A stretch of DNA of 64,000 bases from a virus. How positions within the stretch are numbered: position 1 is the stretch's first letter; the number at the start of each line of letters is the position of its first letter. The notes below the pieces were generated by a model. The model saw only the letters and a program-made list of their open reading frames with translations, was not told the origin of the DNA and made no database searches. Shown here in pieces: positions 46,901 through 56,923 of the stretch. A program made the translations under genes and the position numbers. The DNA lies in the IMG/VR virus record IMGVR_UViG_3300021197_000975, positions 1 through 64,000 of that record; one strand, given 5' to 3'.

Positions 46901-49900
46901 ATCCCATCGAATTTGTTGGGGCTAATAAGATAAGATATACTAGCGGTGCGATAGACGCACAGAAGGCGGAGTATACAGACTCAGTAGTGAATGGTTTCAT
47001 TACGTTTATTGGTAAAAGAAAAGCAGTAGATCTTGATATCATTGCAAAGGATATTGGATTTAGAGAACGAGCTGTTAATGAGGGTGATAAAAAGTTTGCT
47101 GAACAAATTATTAATTACTTCATCACTCGATTCACACCTCATCAAAAGTTCCAGTTATCCGACTGGGGGGATGGAACTATTGACTATGCCCCTGCTAATT
47201 CTGTGGGTATTGCTATTGCACAGATTGTAACTACTCAGCCTGAGGGTGCTCGACTGCGTGACAATGCAAGGGATTGGATGGAAGGTGGAGCAGAAGAATT
47301 TTCTGAGTCGGCTAAGTCAGAAGATGAAGCTTACAAAAGAGAAACAACCTTCCACCCTCCTATCTTTGATGAAGTACATCAAGCTTTACCAAGATCTCTT
47401 GCTGAAGTTGAATGGGCTTATGATGATTGGAGATTGAGAAAAAGATTAGAACACATCTTAGATCCCAAACATATTACTACTAAGGAAGAAGCACTTGAAG
47501 TAATTCAAAGCTTAAGAGACAGAGAAGAAAATGAAAACGATGTTATTGGTGACACTAGAACACCAAGAATGGGATTAACGCCCAATGTATCAAACAGATT
47601 AATATGGAACAAATTACCTAGTCTGGAAGAGCATACGAACATGGTATTGGAATCCATGTTAGATATGCCCCAGATTCTTATGACTTGGGTTCATGATTCT
47701 GTTGCTCTTGGTGGTGATCATCAAATGTTCTTAGATCCCGATCTTGCTGAAACTTACTTTGAGGATAATGCTTTATCTCCCGGCTCTATGACTGGCTCGG
47801 CTCTTATTTCTGGATTAGGGATTCAGCTTGCTCATACTAGAGCCTATCCCGTAATTAGTATAGATACTGTTATCCAATCTTTGGAAAGAGGTATATCAGC
47901 ATACGGAGATCATGGAACAGATGTATTTGCTAAGGGTAATTATTTTGATTACAAGTTCAATGGTCTTCACCACTTCCTTGCACTGATGTTGCAATACTCT
48001 CCTCAAGGAGCACAAAAATTAGATGAGTTCCTTGCTGAGTGGGAGCCAACAGCTTTCTTGTATAAAACATCTAAAGAAGCTCAGGATATTTATGATACGG
48101 CTGAAGAATTAATATTTGAATCTTTGACAAACCATATTAAGAATACACAAGAGGGACCAAAGAGATCAGAACTCCAAAAGCTTTTAAACTTTATGGAAAG
48201 TGATCCTTCTATTAGAGATGCCATGAAGAAGATTGTCATTCCTCGCCTTTACATGGGTGGTATAGATGCCATGAAATCTGGCCTGAAGGAAAAAGCAAGA
48301 GAAGAAGGATGGGACATTAATACAGATCTTCTGGCTGAACTTGCAATGGGACCGATTCAAGCTACTAAGCTTAGGGTGGTTGATAAGGCATTAGGAGGTC
48401 TTACTGATTCTGATAGGCGACAGCTTGCAGATGCTCTTGTAACAATGTATGGTGATATCTATGACCACGGTCGGTGGCATGAGCAGTACAAAGATTATGT
48501 AAAAGAAAACCATTCTCTGATGGAAGGCAAAGAATTTGCGTTAAGTGATCTTCAATTTGCAATTCAAAAGAGAATAGAATTTATGGTAGAAATCCTTACA
48601 CCCAAAACTGCAAACGATGGTCTTAAACTAAGAGAGCGTAAGGGTAAAATGCTAACGCTTATTCAAGAAAGATTCCAAGGAAGAATACAAAAAGCTATTG
48701 ATTTTGTGAATGAAAAGGGTGGTGTTATAAAAAACCAAGAAGATATGCGTCAGCTGCATGTTATTATTTCAGGTAGTGAGTCTGCTTGGAAGACGAGTGG
48801 AACCTTAGCGGCTATGAATGTAATGGGCCGAACTGGATACAGATTAAGATCAGGTGAAAAGATAAATGAAACCGATACACTTCTTGAAGCCCAAAGGCAA
48901 ATCATTGGTAGACATTTAACAGAAGAAGATTTGTTAAACTACCCAAGCCATTTGGTTTACTTTGCAGTGGGTCAGGACAGTGCTGGTCAGAGATTATATT
49001 ATCACTCCAACAACTGGGGAGTTCAGCCTCAGAATGTTCCGGCTGCTCAGGTTTATCGAGAGAATACTCATAAGGGTGAGGATGATAACCCCTATGGTAT
49101 GTGGAAAATGGAACATAATAATCTTGCTAGCCTCTCAAAAGAGGATGCTGAAACTGAAGTAATGAAGTTAGTTGCTAGAGACTTGTCGGTTAGAATGGCA
49201 GGCTCTCATGCTCCTCAGTTTGGGGGCTATTCAACCAGACCACTTAAGGTTACAAAGGATAATGTTAAAACACCCGGAGATGAAACAAGAGAAGGGTTCT
49301 GGAGAGATCTTAAGAAAAGAAGCACTGAAGAAGATAATGCTTACGTTAGAGCACTAAATGAAGAAGCTAACTGGATATCAGCTGAAGAAAGAATGAAGGC
49401 AGGCGTTAGTATGGAAGGCGATGCAGCTTTAATTGATAAGCTTAAGCAGAGAAGAAAGACAACGGGCCTGCGAAGAAACGCAACCAGAAATGTTTTAGAC
49501 CCCACTCGAACTTTAAATAGAGCACAGAATGAAATCTATGTCCCGTCACAAGATGCATCGGTTAAGGGACTTGGAGCATTTAGACCACAGTATGCTGACA
49601 TCCCTTGGGCAGAAAGAGGGATCATGTCTATGGCAGAGGCTCGTTCAAACTTCAAAATAGATAGAGGGTATAACGGCAGAATACACAAAGACGCATTAAG
49701 CAAAACTCCTGAATCTATAGCAGATGTTATTCCTTCAAGTGCAAGAGGATGGCAAGGAAAATATCAAGGATCGGATGCTCCATATGTTCATGAAACACCT
49801 ATTGATTTTATAGGTGAAGGTATTCTTGGAGCTGGTCGAAAGAGAATTGCTAGAAGAGCAGAAGGATTAAAGAATGTTCTTGAGAAGTTTGCTGTAGAGA

Positions 49901-52900
49901 AGGGCCTTCAACATTTTTCAGAAAAGAATGATTGGACTTCTTTATACGTTAGGTGGCAAGTTGATAAGAAAATCACGAGACCTTTCCTTAAAGAGATCAG
50001 TGCTCTTGAAACTTCTACTGGAGCAACAAGGGGATCTAGTAGGCAGCAAGCTTTATTAGCAAGGGCCAATATGCTTTCTTCTCTTACTGGACTGCACCAG
50101 TTCCATAGAGATGTGAGCCAGCAGAATATGACACTAATTGAATATGGACAAATGCTTGGATTCCATCCTGAGGATTTAAAGAAGAGTGCTGCAAATCCAG
50201 AAGAAGGGAACCAAGCGTTCTATTGGGCGGACTTCTTTAAGTTACTCGCCAACCGAGGTGTGACAAATCTTGCACCCCTTACAATAAATATAGATGCTAA
50301 TTCATTGAGTCCTGTCAATCTTACAGCAGAAGGTAATATTCTAATGGGTGGGGAAATGACTGCCACCAGTAAACAAACTAGAATTATTACTTTAACTGTA
50401 CAGCATAATGAAATGTCTCAGGTTCTCTTTACTCTCTTCTATGAACAGAGGGGAAGAGAAATCGCACAAGAATATCTTCAATCAAAAATGAGTGAAGCAG
50501 CTTATGGAAGGTTAAAGAAAGATGGAGCAGGTTTCCCAATGTTATCTGAAGTTCCAATGTCTTTCCAAACAGAGTTAATGCATAGGTTGATTGAGGACAA
50601 AGAACTTCTTTCTATTGCTATAGATAATATGGGGTTACATATTATTCTCGATTCTTACACTAATGAAGCATTGGCTAGTATTGGTCCTCATAATCTTGAC
50701 CCTGATAAAACACTTAGGCCCGGCATGCTAACAGGTGGCCTTCATAATTTCGCTGTTAATGAAAACGCAGGGATGTATGGCATTACACCTGAGATTGCAA
50801 ATTCTATGTTGTCTTCGTTAAGAAATACTGTAGTTAATAATACTGCGGAACTTGTATCTATTACTGGATCTCAGATGGGGCAAGTGGAAAGCCCATCTAT
50901 GAGATTAAGAGATCAGGCTAAAAGAGATTTCTATGAATCACAGCGAGATGGATTCTCAGATGAAATGGATGCATTGTCTTATCTTCATATAACAAACAAT
51001 GTTGATCCCCCAAAGTCTGTTAGGAATCCCAAGTTAAAGAATGAATACGGACAACCTGTTGTTGTTTATGATGCACCACATTACTTTGCTAAGAAAGACA
51101 AGACTACTGGATTGAATCCAGTTGAAGAAGGCTTTGCGGGATACATTAGATCGGCAGCCTTAAACGCTAGAGCTTTGGGATTAGAAACTGAAGGTAAATT
51201 ACTTGCGCAAATTTTAAACCCAAAGTCTACTCTATTCCGTACAAAGTATTTACGAGAAGCTGTAGTCATTATTGTTGAAGCTTCTGGAAGTAAGATGGAT
51301 TCCTTATTTAAGCTTGAAGCTTTCTTGCCCGGTAACTGGACAAGAGCTGACATTGAAGTTCTCTATAATGAAGCAACAAAAGTTAGAAAGGGATCCAAAA
51401 TGTCTATTGTGGATGCTTATAGGATTGCAGCTTCAAGAACCATGGAAAGAAATACCTTCATCTCTCCCGCCAGAAGATACGTAGAATTGAACGGGGAGAT
51501 AGATGAATTAAATATTTCAGCAGACTTTGCCGCTTATATTGGAGCAGATGTTAGCAATCCCGAAACATTACTGCAAGCAAGGGCTGCTGCTAGAATTGCA
51601 AACAATTCATTAAAGGAAGTATCTTCAGAAGTTGAAGCCTTTAGTGGAATGGATGATGATATTTCTCTTATGGAAATATCTGATCCCGAAGGCTTCTGGC
51701 ATAAATACGGTAACGAGGGATCATCAATTACAGCCCAGATTTCAAGTATGGTTGGAGAAAATCTAATCACTCCCGAGACAGCTGCTTTCCTTAGGCAGAT
51801 GATGGGTGTTGTTCTGTCCCATAATAATGATTTTGCAAATGGATTAAGTTTAATTCACGATCCTGAAATCTCTAGAGCAAGCATTGCTGAGAAGTATGGC
51901 GACAAATACAGTATCCGTATTAACCCAGACTTAATTAAAAGAATGCCTCAAGCTGAAATCATTAAAGTGTTTGCTCACGAGGTTGTGCATATTGCTAGAA
52001 TGAAGTATATGGAGAGTGGGGATAGAGCTTGGAATTCTCTTGTTGGTGTTTACTCTACAGAAAATGGTAGAGAAACAATGAGAGGCTTAATTACTATCAT
52101 GACTAACGGAGATAGTAATGCAGTCAATGATGCAATGGAATACTATACAGGTAACATTGATGAGTTCCTTGCTGAGTGGGGTGCGTATTACTTGATGGCA
52201 AAGACATTAGGTAATCATACTGTTGTTAACGAAGTTCAGAATCTTAGGAATACTGATACTACAGCAGAAGAAACTATGCAATGGTGGGACCGTGCGTTTA
52301 ACTACATTAAGCGTGTCATGGGTAGCATTCACCAAAAGCTTTCAATTATGCAGCAGACTAACCCTGAAGTATACAAGGAGATGAGTACTATTGTTGATGG
52401 CTTGTTCAACTTCGATAATGCTCACGAATTAACCGGCAGACCTCTAGCCAAGAATCCTAACATGCGAATGGGAGTTGCAAAACATACTCGCATGGGGCCT
52501 GACTTTGGTAGACCTAGTGATGAAAATTCTAGGATTAATTCGTTGGCTGAAGTAATCTCAAGAGAAAAGAACTTACGTAATACAGGAGCAGAGAGTGATA
52601 CCAACCATCCCCGACATGAGGAATGGTTAGCTGCTACTGAAACAATTAGAGCCGAAGGACTTCTTGATCATGATATCTTAGGTATTCCTCATAGTGAATA
52701 CATATCAACACTACATGAAATGTGGGATGCTGATACTGGAGAATTTAAACAGCCAGAAAACGATAAGGAAGAAATGATAATGATATCATATCTCCTCAAG
52801 CAAGTTGCTAGACAAAGAGGAGAAAGAGTTGATTCTCCCGGTACGTTTGGACATCTTCTTCGAAAGGTGTTCCCTGAGTTTACTGAAACCGTACAAGATT

Positions 52901-55900
52901 TCTTATACAATAACAGTAACAGAACAGATAAGACTTGGAACAGTAAGGTAGCAATAATTGCAAACCTTGCTTGGCTTCTTGACAATACTAAAGCAACAAC
53001 TGAAAATGCATTTCAGGCTGAAGGTAACGGTATCATCCATAATAAAAATTACATCGAACAATACTCAAGAAGAGTTACTGAAGCTTCTAATCTTATTCGA
53101 AGTACATATGATAAGTCAACAGCTATGGGTATTGAACAGACGGCATTCTCTTTGCTGATGGATCCTGAATATGTTCTTCCCACTACTCTTACTGAAGAAC
53201 AAAAACAACATGCTACTATGCTGTCAGATATCTTTAGAGCTAACCATGGGCAATTACTTAACATGGCTAAGGACATGCTTCTTAGAAGAGAAGGAAGAGA
53301 AACACATTCCAGCAATCTTGCTCTTAGATTAAATAGAGATTTTCTTCTTAGACAAGAGGGAAGGCGTGAAGAATTCGTCACAGCACTTGCTAATAAGCAA
53401 TCAAGAAAGTTGCAAGCTTCTCTAATCCCAGCAGGAACAATTGATTCTACTCTTGTTTACATGAGTGGTCTTGTTCCGCGAGTTATAACTAATCCAGATG
53501 GGAACAGTGTTCACCCTGAGTTTATTAATGAACTGGTAAAATACACCCGTGAAGATGCTCCGGGTGCTTTGAAAGCACAGTTAAAAATACTTGATAGACT
53601 GGCCTTGGAACAATTCCAGAAGAGCAATAAGGACTTGGATAGTGAATTATTAGCTAATGAATTTGATCCTGAGGGAGAGAACCATTATCACAATATGGCT
53701 ATTTATTACCAAAGAGCGGTAGTCAAGTTACTTAAAGATACTACAAATAAAAAGATAACTTATAACGAGTTGTTTGATAAGGGTAGATTAAGTCAAGGTG
53801 AGCGAGGAGCTATCTTTAATTATCTCCAGAACAGAACAAATGTTGTTGAAGATGGTGGCGGTACTCTTGATGCGGTAGGTCGCGCTTCAGATCTAAAGTC
53901 TGGGCTTGGTGACATATTTAGATTAAGACAGGACATCTCTTCTGATATTGATGTCTGGGCTGGTGTCTCTCCAGATGCTGCCAGAATGAAGACAGCTTAT
54001 CTTTTAGCACAGGTTGGTAACTCTACCTTCATTCCCTATGAGGATGGAACAGAATTAACTATTACTGATATCTTTGGTCCTGATCAATATGGCGATGAAA
54101 GAGAACATTCTATTGTTCAAGCTGGGTTTACTCGAGATCTTAGACAGATTATCCGAGGAACTCAACGTGGTCTAGGAGCTGCTGCCCACACAAGAAAGGT
54201 TATCAAAGAACTTACTGGCGTAAACATGGACTTCAAAAGAATAATTGGATCATTACGAAGATATCTAGATGAGTCCCCTTACGCTACTCATATTTCTGAA
54301 TCCGTTGATTTTAATGGCTTAGATAAATCTACCGGCGACCAAAAAGCTTTCATTCAAAGAGGGCTCGCACATCTCGAAAGAGTATATGAAGTAGGGATGA
54401 ACATTGGAAACAGAGTTGAAATTACAGATAGAGCCGCGTGGGATACACTAGCAAAGTTTGGTCCTGATATTTTGACATACGTCTGGGGTCCAAACCTTAA
54501 TGCTGCTAACTTAATCTTTGAGGGCGGGTTGTCTGGATTAACTACAGCTATGTATGGTGGTAATCCTGTCCAACTTTACTCTGATATCCTTGGTAATACC
54601 TTCTCACTCATATGGAAACTACGAAAGGGAATGTCAAACTTAGAATTCACTGGGCAATTGAGAGCTTTGGGTGATGCTATGTTTGATACTGATTCAGCCT
54701 TACGTGACTTTATGGAAAACGATGTCTTTGAAAATGATCAATTCTTTGAGGAAGAAGGAATTCCTTTAAATGAAAGAGGCCGTAAGGCTTACTCCGGTTG
54801 GATTAAGGGATTAAGAACCTATAATAATATATCTGCTATGGCTGTTAAGATGGCAACTATGAAGCAGGGCCACCGTATTCTTATGAAGAATCAAGAAAAA
54901 TTACGGGAAATGATAGAGTGGAATAATAATTATGACGGTCCTGATAATATGAACAAGTTCCATAAGATGAAGAAGGAACTTGGTTTAAGATTCAGGGGTG
55001 AGGTTGCACAGATGTTTATGGAATCTGGTCTACTTAAAGAAGATAGTGCAGATAAATTAGATTGGATTATGGCTAATGTTCCTATGGTTCGGGGGATGAT
55101 AGATATGTCATCTCTTAGAGAACGTATTGAACAATCTCCTAATGCTACTATTACCCAAGGGAATTCTGAATTTGCACTTAAAGATCTTTGGGAGTTTGCA
55201 ACATCTATTGAATTGTTTGCTGATAAGTATTCTCAGCTTTCTGTTGTGAAGTCAGATCCCCTTGATAAAGATGTGGATAGTAATGCTGCGTGGTATCTTA
55301 ATGCTTTATACCGCCAGTTCCCTAACTTGTTTGTGGCCCAGCATATTCTCCGTAAGGGAGCAAGGCATGGTATGGGTCCGTATGCTATGACCCTTAGTGC
55401 AGGTGTTGTACTCGATCTTATTTACAACTTATTCCTTGCCGCCTTGTTTGGAATGATTGAGCCAAAGGATTTCTCACGCTGGGCAAAGGGAGACTTTGAT
55501 ACCTCTGATCTCCTCCTTATTGGTAGATCTATTGCTAGATTCCCCGGATTTGGTATCAGAGGTAATGCGGCTACTGAGGCAGCAATGGGATTGGGATATG
55601 GTATTGCTAAATATACTGGAGGCGACATGGATTTAGCTAGAGCAGGAACCTTAGCTATGCCCCTGCCAGTAGTTGCTGGAATTCGTTGGATAGAGAATAT
55701 GTGGGCTGGTGTAAACAATCCCCTCAAATACGCATTAGCTGATTCTTCTGCGGATAAAGAATACTGGCAAGAGAAGACAATACGGGACTATGTGATGGCG
55801 GCAAAGAGTATGATACCCGGATTGAACGATAGTATTCTTACTTCGGTTATGAATAACGCATGGGGAGAACCCGTGAAACCCGGAAAGAAGCAGAGAACTG

Positions 55901-56256
55901 GAACTCCTTATCCTGTTAATGCGCCTACAATTAAGACCATAGAGGATGAACTTAATAATAATTCTGTAGAGGGATTATACAGAAGAGCATTTACGGAGAT
56001 GAATCCTGAACTTCCCTCCATTATGCACCAGAGAGGGAGGAGGACAGCAGCGATGAAAGAAGCGGTTAGCAACTCCCTTCCTGCTATGGCCCCTCAGATC
56101 CCCTCTAAGGCATCTTCACCCCAACCCACCTTACCCCCCTCGGGAGATCCGAAAGCTCCTCAGACGCAGCCTCCGGCTCCCTCAGGGCAAGTTACAGGAC
56201 GGAGTGAGGGAGATGCTGCAACCAATCCTATACAAGCCCCTGAAGGCTTGATCTAA
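43936..56256 (+). CDS. Giant 4106-residue virion protein with exonuclease-like and HExxH motifs
   Basis: A single uninterrupted frame in the gp16 position. Residues about 170-330 are a Lys/Glu coiled coil. A DEDDy exonuclease-like domain occupies about 618-825: VVSFDIET (Asp624, Glu626), TFNGNSFD (Asp688) and Y818-LDA-D822. HEVVH at 2681-2685, with a downstream Glu at 2743 or 2747 (DEFLAEWGAYY), fits a gluzincin-type zinc protease. Near 3815-3840 is a hydrophobic helix (VVLDLIYNLFLAALFGMI). The last 75 residues are Pro/Ser/Gln-rich. It is probably packaged and ejected, with possible entry functions on host DNA and proteins. Most of its length matches nothing recognised by eye. Confidence 0.85.
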   Translation: MSCSLNFLDDLKQKFIDQGNSEADANNMVEALKIASSDPRSFRKHVASEKLKETWTSENKADLQGLMNKVLKSKDGTLLFDSLNEEESQSLKYLLTKKMAKDNDQAPVVRPSNADVRIQAEQELETEIERLQEIGDDRGAARNQQALSHLQQIRKNNSRLGNQYESISESIDSRDRLREQLVLLDVWLRNVDDGNKKAEARIKEMNEQLKTIKDDKYNQAKADKKTYEKQIKKLKSELKSIKNKKSEPANKIKREIKEKEGKLKEAVAIIQKADREAGPLEKKINRIIEAARELSDKNPEVKKLRKAHSAAEKKLKDVMAELNKAGFASDGFLQSIVQGINTAVTARQLAEDLQRARQDEALRIELIDSYFDKNHKNYIKPKEEKETTLSRDILSEILGPSFVVSRTEYGQVLTREEIDVLLKEWRSLNYKYAGEHGLLIADLTFADQQSLEAMQEQSTNEGKSVDETDNNTIIIPMLTQAQAMEKSNPGVIPDANAQLTPQELKQRLLKFVRKLETLRSSVGYGKYVGLQHVEAVLNNMPGLDDVSAQIWFDDAVRVLNEEGIETLTHTERQETLRHILRLTGMTDAEISSLPEMIDYGRWLQDLDVHDKENPMPLNQVVSFDIETRGKNNEEIIGWSIKRIDGTIINSRTIGEAMTKEEAQEMLALLNDLQNDGYKVVTFNGNSFDMNTLGALAENQQMGVRIAYRSLDVMQILRTFKSQIHTEDDAQSLYFSLNNVSRALGMGGKFGTVGPEGSVLRNLGKWYYLVHKKATTGEDVTFADIVKNGETMAEEDAQSILDEINGMSSEEAASYLDQYLDADAMLPAQILYGNGAQDGLFNMMGRNVKIKSANKGEATVEIAAPTPTWALTSNVTEAKQDRWHGLEWARHVADIGEVMTSAFSSIDDTSIVSVDLDLAISRVYDAVIRAQHLDPSQRLLAERMVDLAKETLSKEQLLEKEKINIIQANRQALENIHKEEFETGENAGRYPIEFVGANKIRYTSGAIDAQKAEYTDSVVNGFITFIGKRKAVDLDIIAKDIGFRERAVNEGDKKFAEQIINYFITRFTPHQKFQLSDWGDGTIDYAPANSVGIAIAQIVTTQPEGARLRDNARDWMEGGAEEFSESAKSEDEAYKRETTFHPPIFDEVHQALPRSLAEVEWAYDDWRLRKRLEHILDPKHITTKEEALEVIQSLRDREENENDVIGDTRTPRMGLTPNVSNRLIWNKLPSLEEHTNMVLESMLDMPQILMTWVHDSVALGGDHQMFLDPDLAETYFEDNALSPGSMTGSALISGLGIQLAHTRAYPVISIDTVIQSLERGISAYGDHGTDVFAKGNYFDYKFNGLHHFLALMLQYSPQGAQKLDEFLAEWEPTAFLYKTSKEAQDIYDTAEELIFESLTNHIKNTQEGPKRSELQKLLNFMESDPSIRDAMKKIVIPRLYMGGIDAMKSGLKEKAREEGWDINTDLLAELAMGPIQATKLRVVDKALGGLTDSDRRQLADALVTMYGDIYDHGRWHEQYKDYVKENHSLMEGKEFALSDLQFAIQKRIEFMVEILTPKTANDGLKLRERKGKMLTLIQERFQGRIQKAIDFVNEKGGVIKNQEDMRQLHVIISGSESAWKTSGTLAAMNVMGRTGYRLRSGEKINETDTLLEAQRQIIGRHLTEEDLLNYPSHLVYFAVGQDSAGQRLYYHSNNWGVQPQNVPAAQVYRENTHKGEDDNPYGMWKMEHNNLASLSKEDAETEVMKLVARDLSVRMAGSHAPQFGGYSTRPLKVTKDNVKTPGDETREGFWRDLKKRSTEEDNAYVRALNEEANWISAEERMKAGVSMEGDAALIDKLKQRRKTTGLRRNATRNVLDPTRTLNRAQNEIYVPSQDASVKGLGAFRPQYADIPWAERGIMSMAEARSNFKIDRGYNGRIHKDALSKTPESIADVIPSSARGWQGKYQGSDAPYVHETPIDFIGEGILGAGRKRIARRAEGLKNVLEKFAVEKGLQHFSEKNDWTSLYVRWQVDKKITRPFLKEISALETSTGATRGSSRQQALLARANMLSSLTGLHQFHRDVSQQNMTLIEYGQMLGFHPEDLKKSAANPEEGNQAFYWADFFKLLANRGVTNLAPLTINIDANSLSPVNLTAEGNILMGGEMTATSKQTRIITLTVQHNEMSQVLFTLFYEQRGREIAQEYLQSKMSEAAYGRLKKDGAGFPMLSEVPMSFQTELMHRLIEDKELLSIAIDNMGLHIILDSYTNEALASIGPHNLDPDKTLRPGMLTGGLHNFAVNENAGMYGITPEIANSMLSSLRNTVVNNTAELVSITGSQMGQVESPSMRLRDQAKRDFYESQRDGFSDEMDALSYLHITNNVDPPKSVRNPKLKNEYGQPVVVYDAPHYFAKKDKTTGLNPVEEGFAGYIRSAALNARALGLETEGKLLAQILNPKSTLFRTKYLREAVVIIVEASGSKMDSLFKLEAFLPGNWTRADIEVLYNEATKVRKGSKMSIVDAYRIAASRTMERNTFISPARRYVELNGEIDELNISADFAAYIGADVSNPETLLQARAAARIANNSLKEVSSEVEAFSGMDDDISLMEISDPEGFWHKYGNEGSSITAQISSMVGENLITPETAAFLRQMMGVVLSHNNDFANGLSLIHDPEISRASIAEKYGDKYSIRINPDLIKRMPQAEIIKVFAHEVVHIARMKYMESGDRAWNSLVGVYSTENGRETMRGLITIMTNGDSNAVNDAMEYYTGNIDEFLAEWGAYYLMAKTLGNHTVVNEVQNLRNTDTTAEETMQWWDRAFNYIKRVMGSIHQKLSIMQQTNPEVYKEMSTIVDGLFNFDNAHELTGRPLAKNPNMRMGVAKHTRMGPDFGRPSDENSRINSLAEVISREKNLRNTGAESDTNHPRHEEWLAATETIRAEGLLDHDILGIPHSEYISTLHEMWDADTGEFKQPENDKEEMIMISYLLKQVARQRGERVDSPGTFGHLLRKVFPEFTETVQDFLYNNSNRTDKTWNSKVAIIANLAWLLDNTKATTENAFQAEGNGIIHNKNYIEQYSRRVTEASNLIRSTYDKSTAMGIEQTAFSLLMDPEYVLPTTLTEEQKQHATMLSDIFRANHGQLLNMAKDMLLRREGRETHSSNLALRLNRDFLLRQEGRREEFVTALANKQSRKLQASLIPAGTIDSTLVYMSGLVPRVITNPDGNSVHPEFINELVKYTREDAPGALKAQLKILDRLALEQFQKSNKDLDSELLANEFDPEGENHYHNMAIYYQRAVVKLLKDTTNKKITYNELFDKGRLSQGERGAIFNYLQNRTNVVEDGGGTLDAVGRASDLKSGLGDIFRLRQDISSDIDVWAGVSPDAARMKTAYLLAQVGNSTFIPYEDGTELTITDIFGPDQYGDEREHSIVQAGFTRDLRQIIRGTQRGLGAAAHTRKVIKELTGVNMDFKRIIGSLRRYLDESPYATHISESVDFNGLDKSTGDQKAFIQRGLAHLERVYEVGMNIGNRVEITDRAAWDTLAKFGPDILTYVWGPNLNAANLIFEGGLSGLTTAMYGGNPVQLYSDILGNTFSLIWKLRKGMSNLEFTGQLRALGDAMFDTDSALRDFMENDVFENDQFFEEEGIPLNERGRKAYSGWIKGLRTYNNISAMAVKMATMKQGHRILMKNQEKLREMIEWNNNYDGPDNMNKFHKMKKELGLRFRGEVAQMFMESGLLKEDSADKLDWIMANVPMVRGMIDMSSLRERIEQSPNATITQGNSEFALKDLWEFATSIELFADKYSQLSVVKSDPLDKDVDSNAAWYLNALYRQFPNLFVAQHILRKGARHGMGPYAMTLSAGVVLDLIYNLFLAALFGMIEPKDFSRWAKGDFDTSDLLLIGRSIARFPGFGIRGNAATEAAMGLGYGIAKYTGGDMDLARAGTLAMPLPVVAGIRWIENMWAGVNNPLKYALADSSADKEYWQEKTIRDYVMAAKSMIPGLNDSILTSVMNNAWGEPVKPGKKQRTGTPYPVNAPTIKTIEDELNNNSVEGLYRRAFTEMNPELPSIMHQRGRRTAAMKEAVSNSLPAMAPQIPSKASSPQPTLPPSGDPKAPQTQPPAPSGQVTGRSEGDAATNPIQAPEGLI

Positions 56257-56270
56257 TAAGGAGATTAATT

Positions 56271-56537
56271 ATGGCTAAGAAAAGAAAAAGTAAAGGTGCA
56301 ATGAAGGGCTGCAATATCGGCAATGGTTGCAAAAGTAAATCGGGGGGGCTTACGGCTAAAGGTCGAAGAATGATCAATAAGAAAACTGGATCTAAGCTTA
56401 AGGCCCCTCAGCCCGGAGGAGGAGCTCGTAAGAAAAGTTATTGTGCCAGATCAGCAGGGCAGATGAAAAAGTTCCCCAAGGCTGCTAAGGATCCTAACAG
56501 CAGATTGCGGAAGGCACGTAGGAAATGGAAGTGCTAA
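56271..56537 (+). CDS. Small basic Cys-containing protein (DUF6321-like)
   Basis: 88 residues, about one third Lys/Arg. The segment GGLTAKGRRMINKKTGSKLKAPQPGG, then KKSYCARSAGQMKKFPKAAKDPNSRLRKARRKWKC, has the arrangement of the small DUF6321-type proteins found in many tailed phages (GLTAKGR, K-SFCAR, final W-x-C). Function unknown. It closes the late block after an AAGGAG site. Confidence 0.65.
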   Translation: MAKKRKSKGAMKGCNIGNGCKSKSGGLTAKGRRMINKKTGSKLKAPQPGGGARKKSYCARSAGQMKKFPKAAKDPNSRLRKARRKWKC

Positions 56538-56566
56538 AATCGACTATAGGGGTCGAGAATTTGGAC

Positions 56567-56602
56567 GGGGGGAGTATAGCTTTGAAGTTGAAGCTATCCC
56601 CC
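56567..56602 (+). promoter_or_regulatory. GC-capped hairpin upstream of small membrane gene
   Basis: GGGGG (56568-56572) pairs with CCCCC (56598-56602) and ATAGCTT (56576-56582) with AAGCTAT (56591-56597), with a three-base bulge. No T-run follows, so it is more likely a processing or regulatory structure than a terminator. A second C-tract at about 56607-56613 could compete for the G-tract. Confidence 0.45.
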
Positions 56603-56632
56603 AGTACCCCCCCTTCAAAGGAGATACATACC

Positions 56633-56815
56633 ATGTATCCAAAGAAAAGACCTGAGAAAGGCAAGCTCATTGATATCTTCTCTCATAATCCTCTCGTAAA
56701 GGGAGGACAGGGAAGGTCTGCCCAGCAGACTAAGGAAGATACAATCAGTGGTGCTATTGTGTGGACTGTATTCATTGCAGTCTTCCTTGTGGTGCTGATC
56801 ATCGCAGCTGCCTGA
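56633..56815 (+). CDS. 60-residue C-terminally anchored membrane protein
   Basis: Start ATG 56633 follows AAAGGAGATAC; an earlier in-frame ATG at 56525 would run through the hairpin and is rejected. Residues 1-37 are soluble and basic (KKRPEKGKLIDIFSHNPLV). Residues about 39-59 form one membrane helix (GAIVWTVFIAVFLVVLIIAAA). A late-position tail-anchored protein of this size is a holin candidate, equal in merit to those near 33 kb. Confidence 0.6.
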   Translation: MYPKKRPEKGKLIDIFSHNPLVKGGQGRSAQQTKEDTISGAIVWTVFIAVFLVVLIIAAA

Positions 56816-56822
56816 TCTCACT

Positions 56823-56874
56823 GACAATCTCAACGATGCTCTCTCAATCGAGAGAGTATCTATTGGGATTCTCA
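56823..56874 (+). repeat. 52-nt hairpin element, copy A
   Basis: Outer stem AATCTCAA/TTGGGATT (one T-G pair) and inner 11-bp stem GATGCTCTCTC/GAGAGAGTATC with AATC loop. The same 52-nt design recurs at 57229-57280. Together the pair flanks the 98-residue gene at 56924. Confidence 0.75.
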
Positions 56875-56923
56875 CTCTGAGAATTCTGTGCTTAAACTAG
56901 GGCTTGGCCCTAAGGAGTTTGAC

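Noticed and set aside
56541-56555. CGACTATAGGGG resembling the T7 promoter core
   Set aside because: Four bases of the consensus are missing, it was seen only once, and it overlaps a TCGAC/GTCGA inverted repeat. No second copy supports a promoter family.
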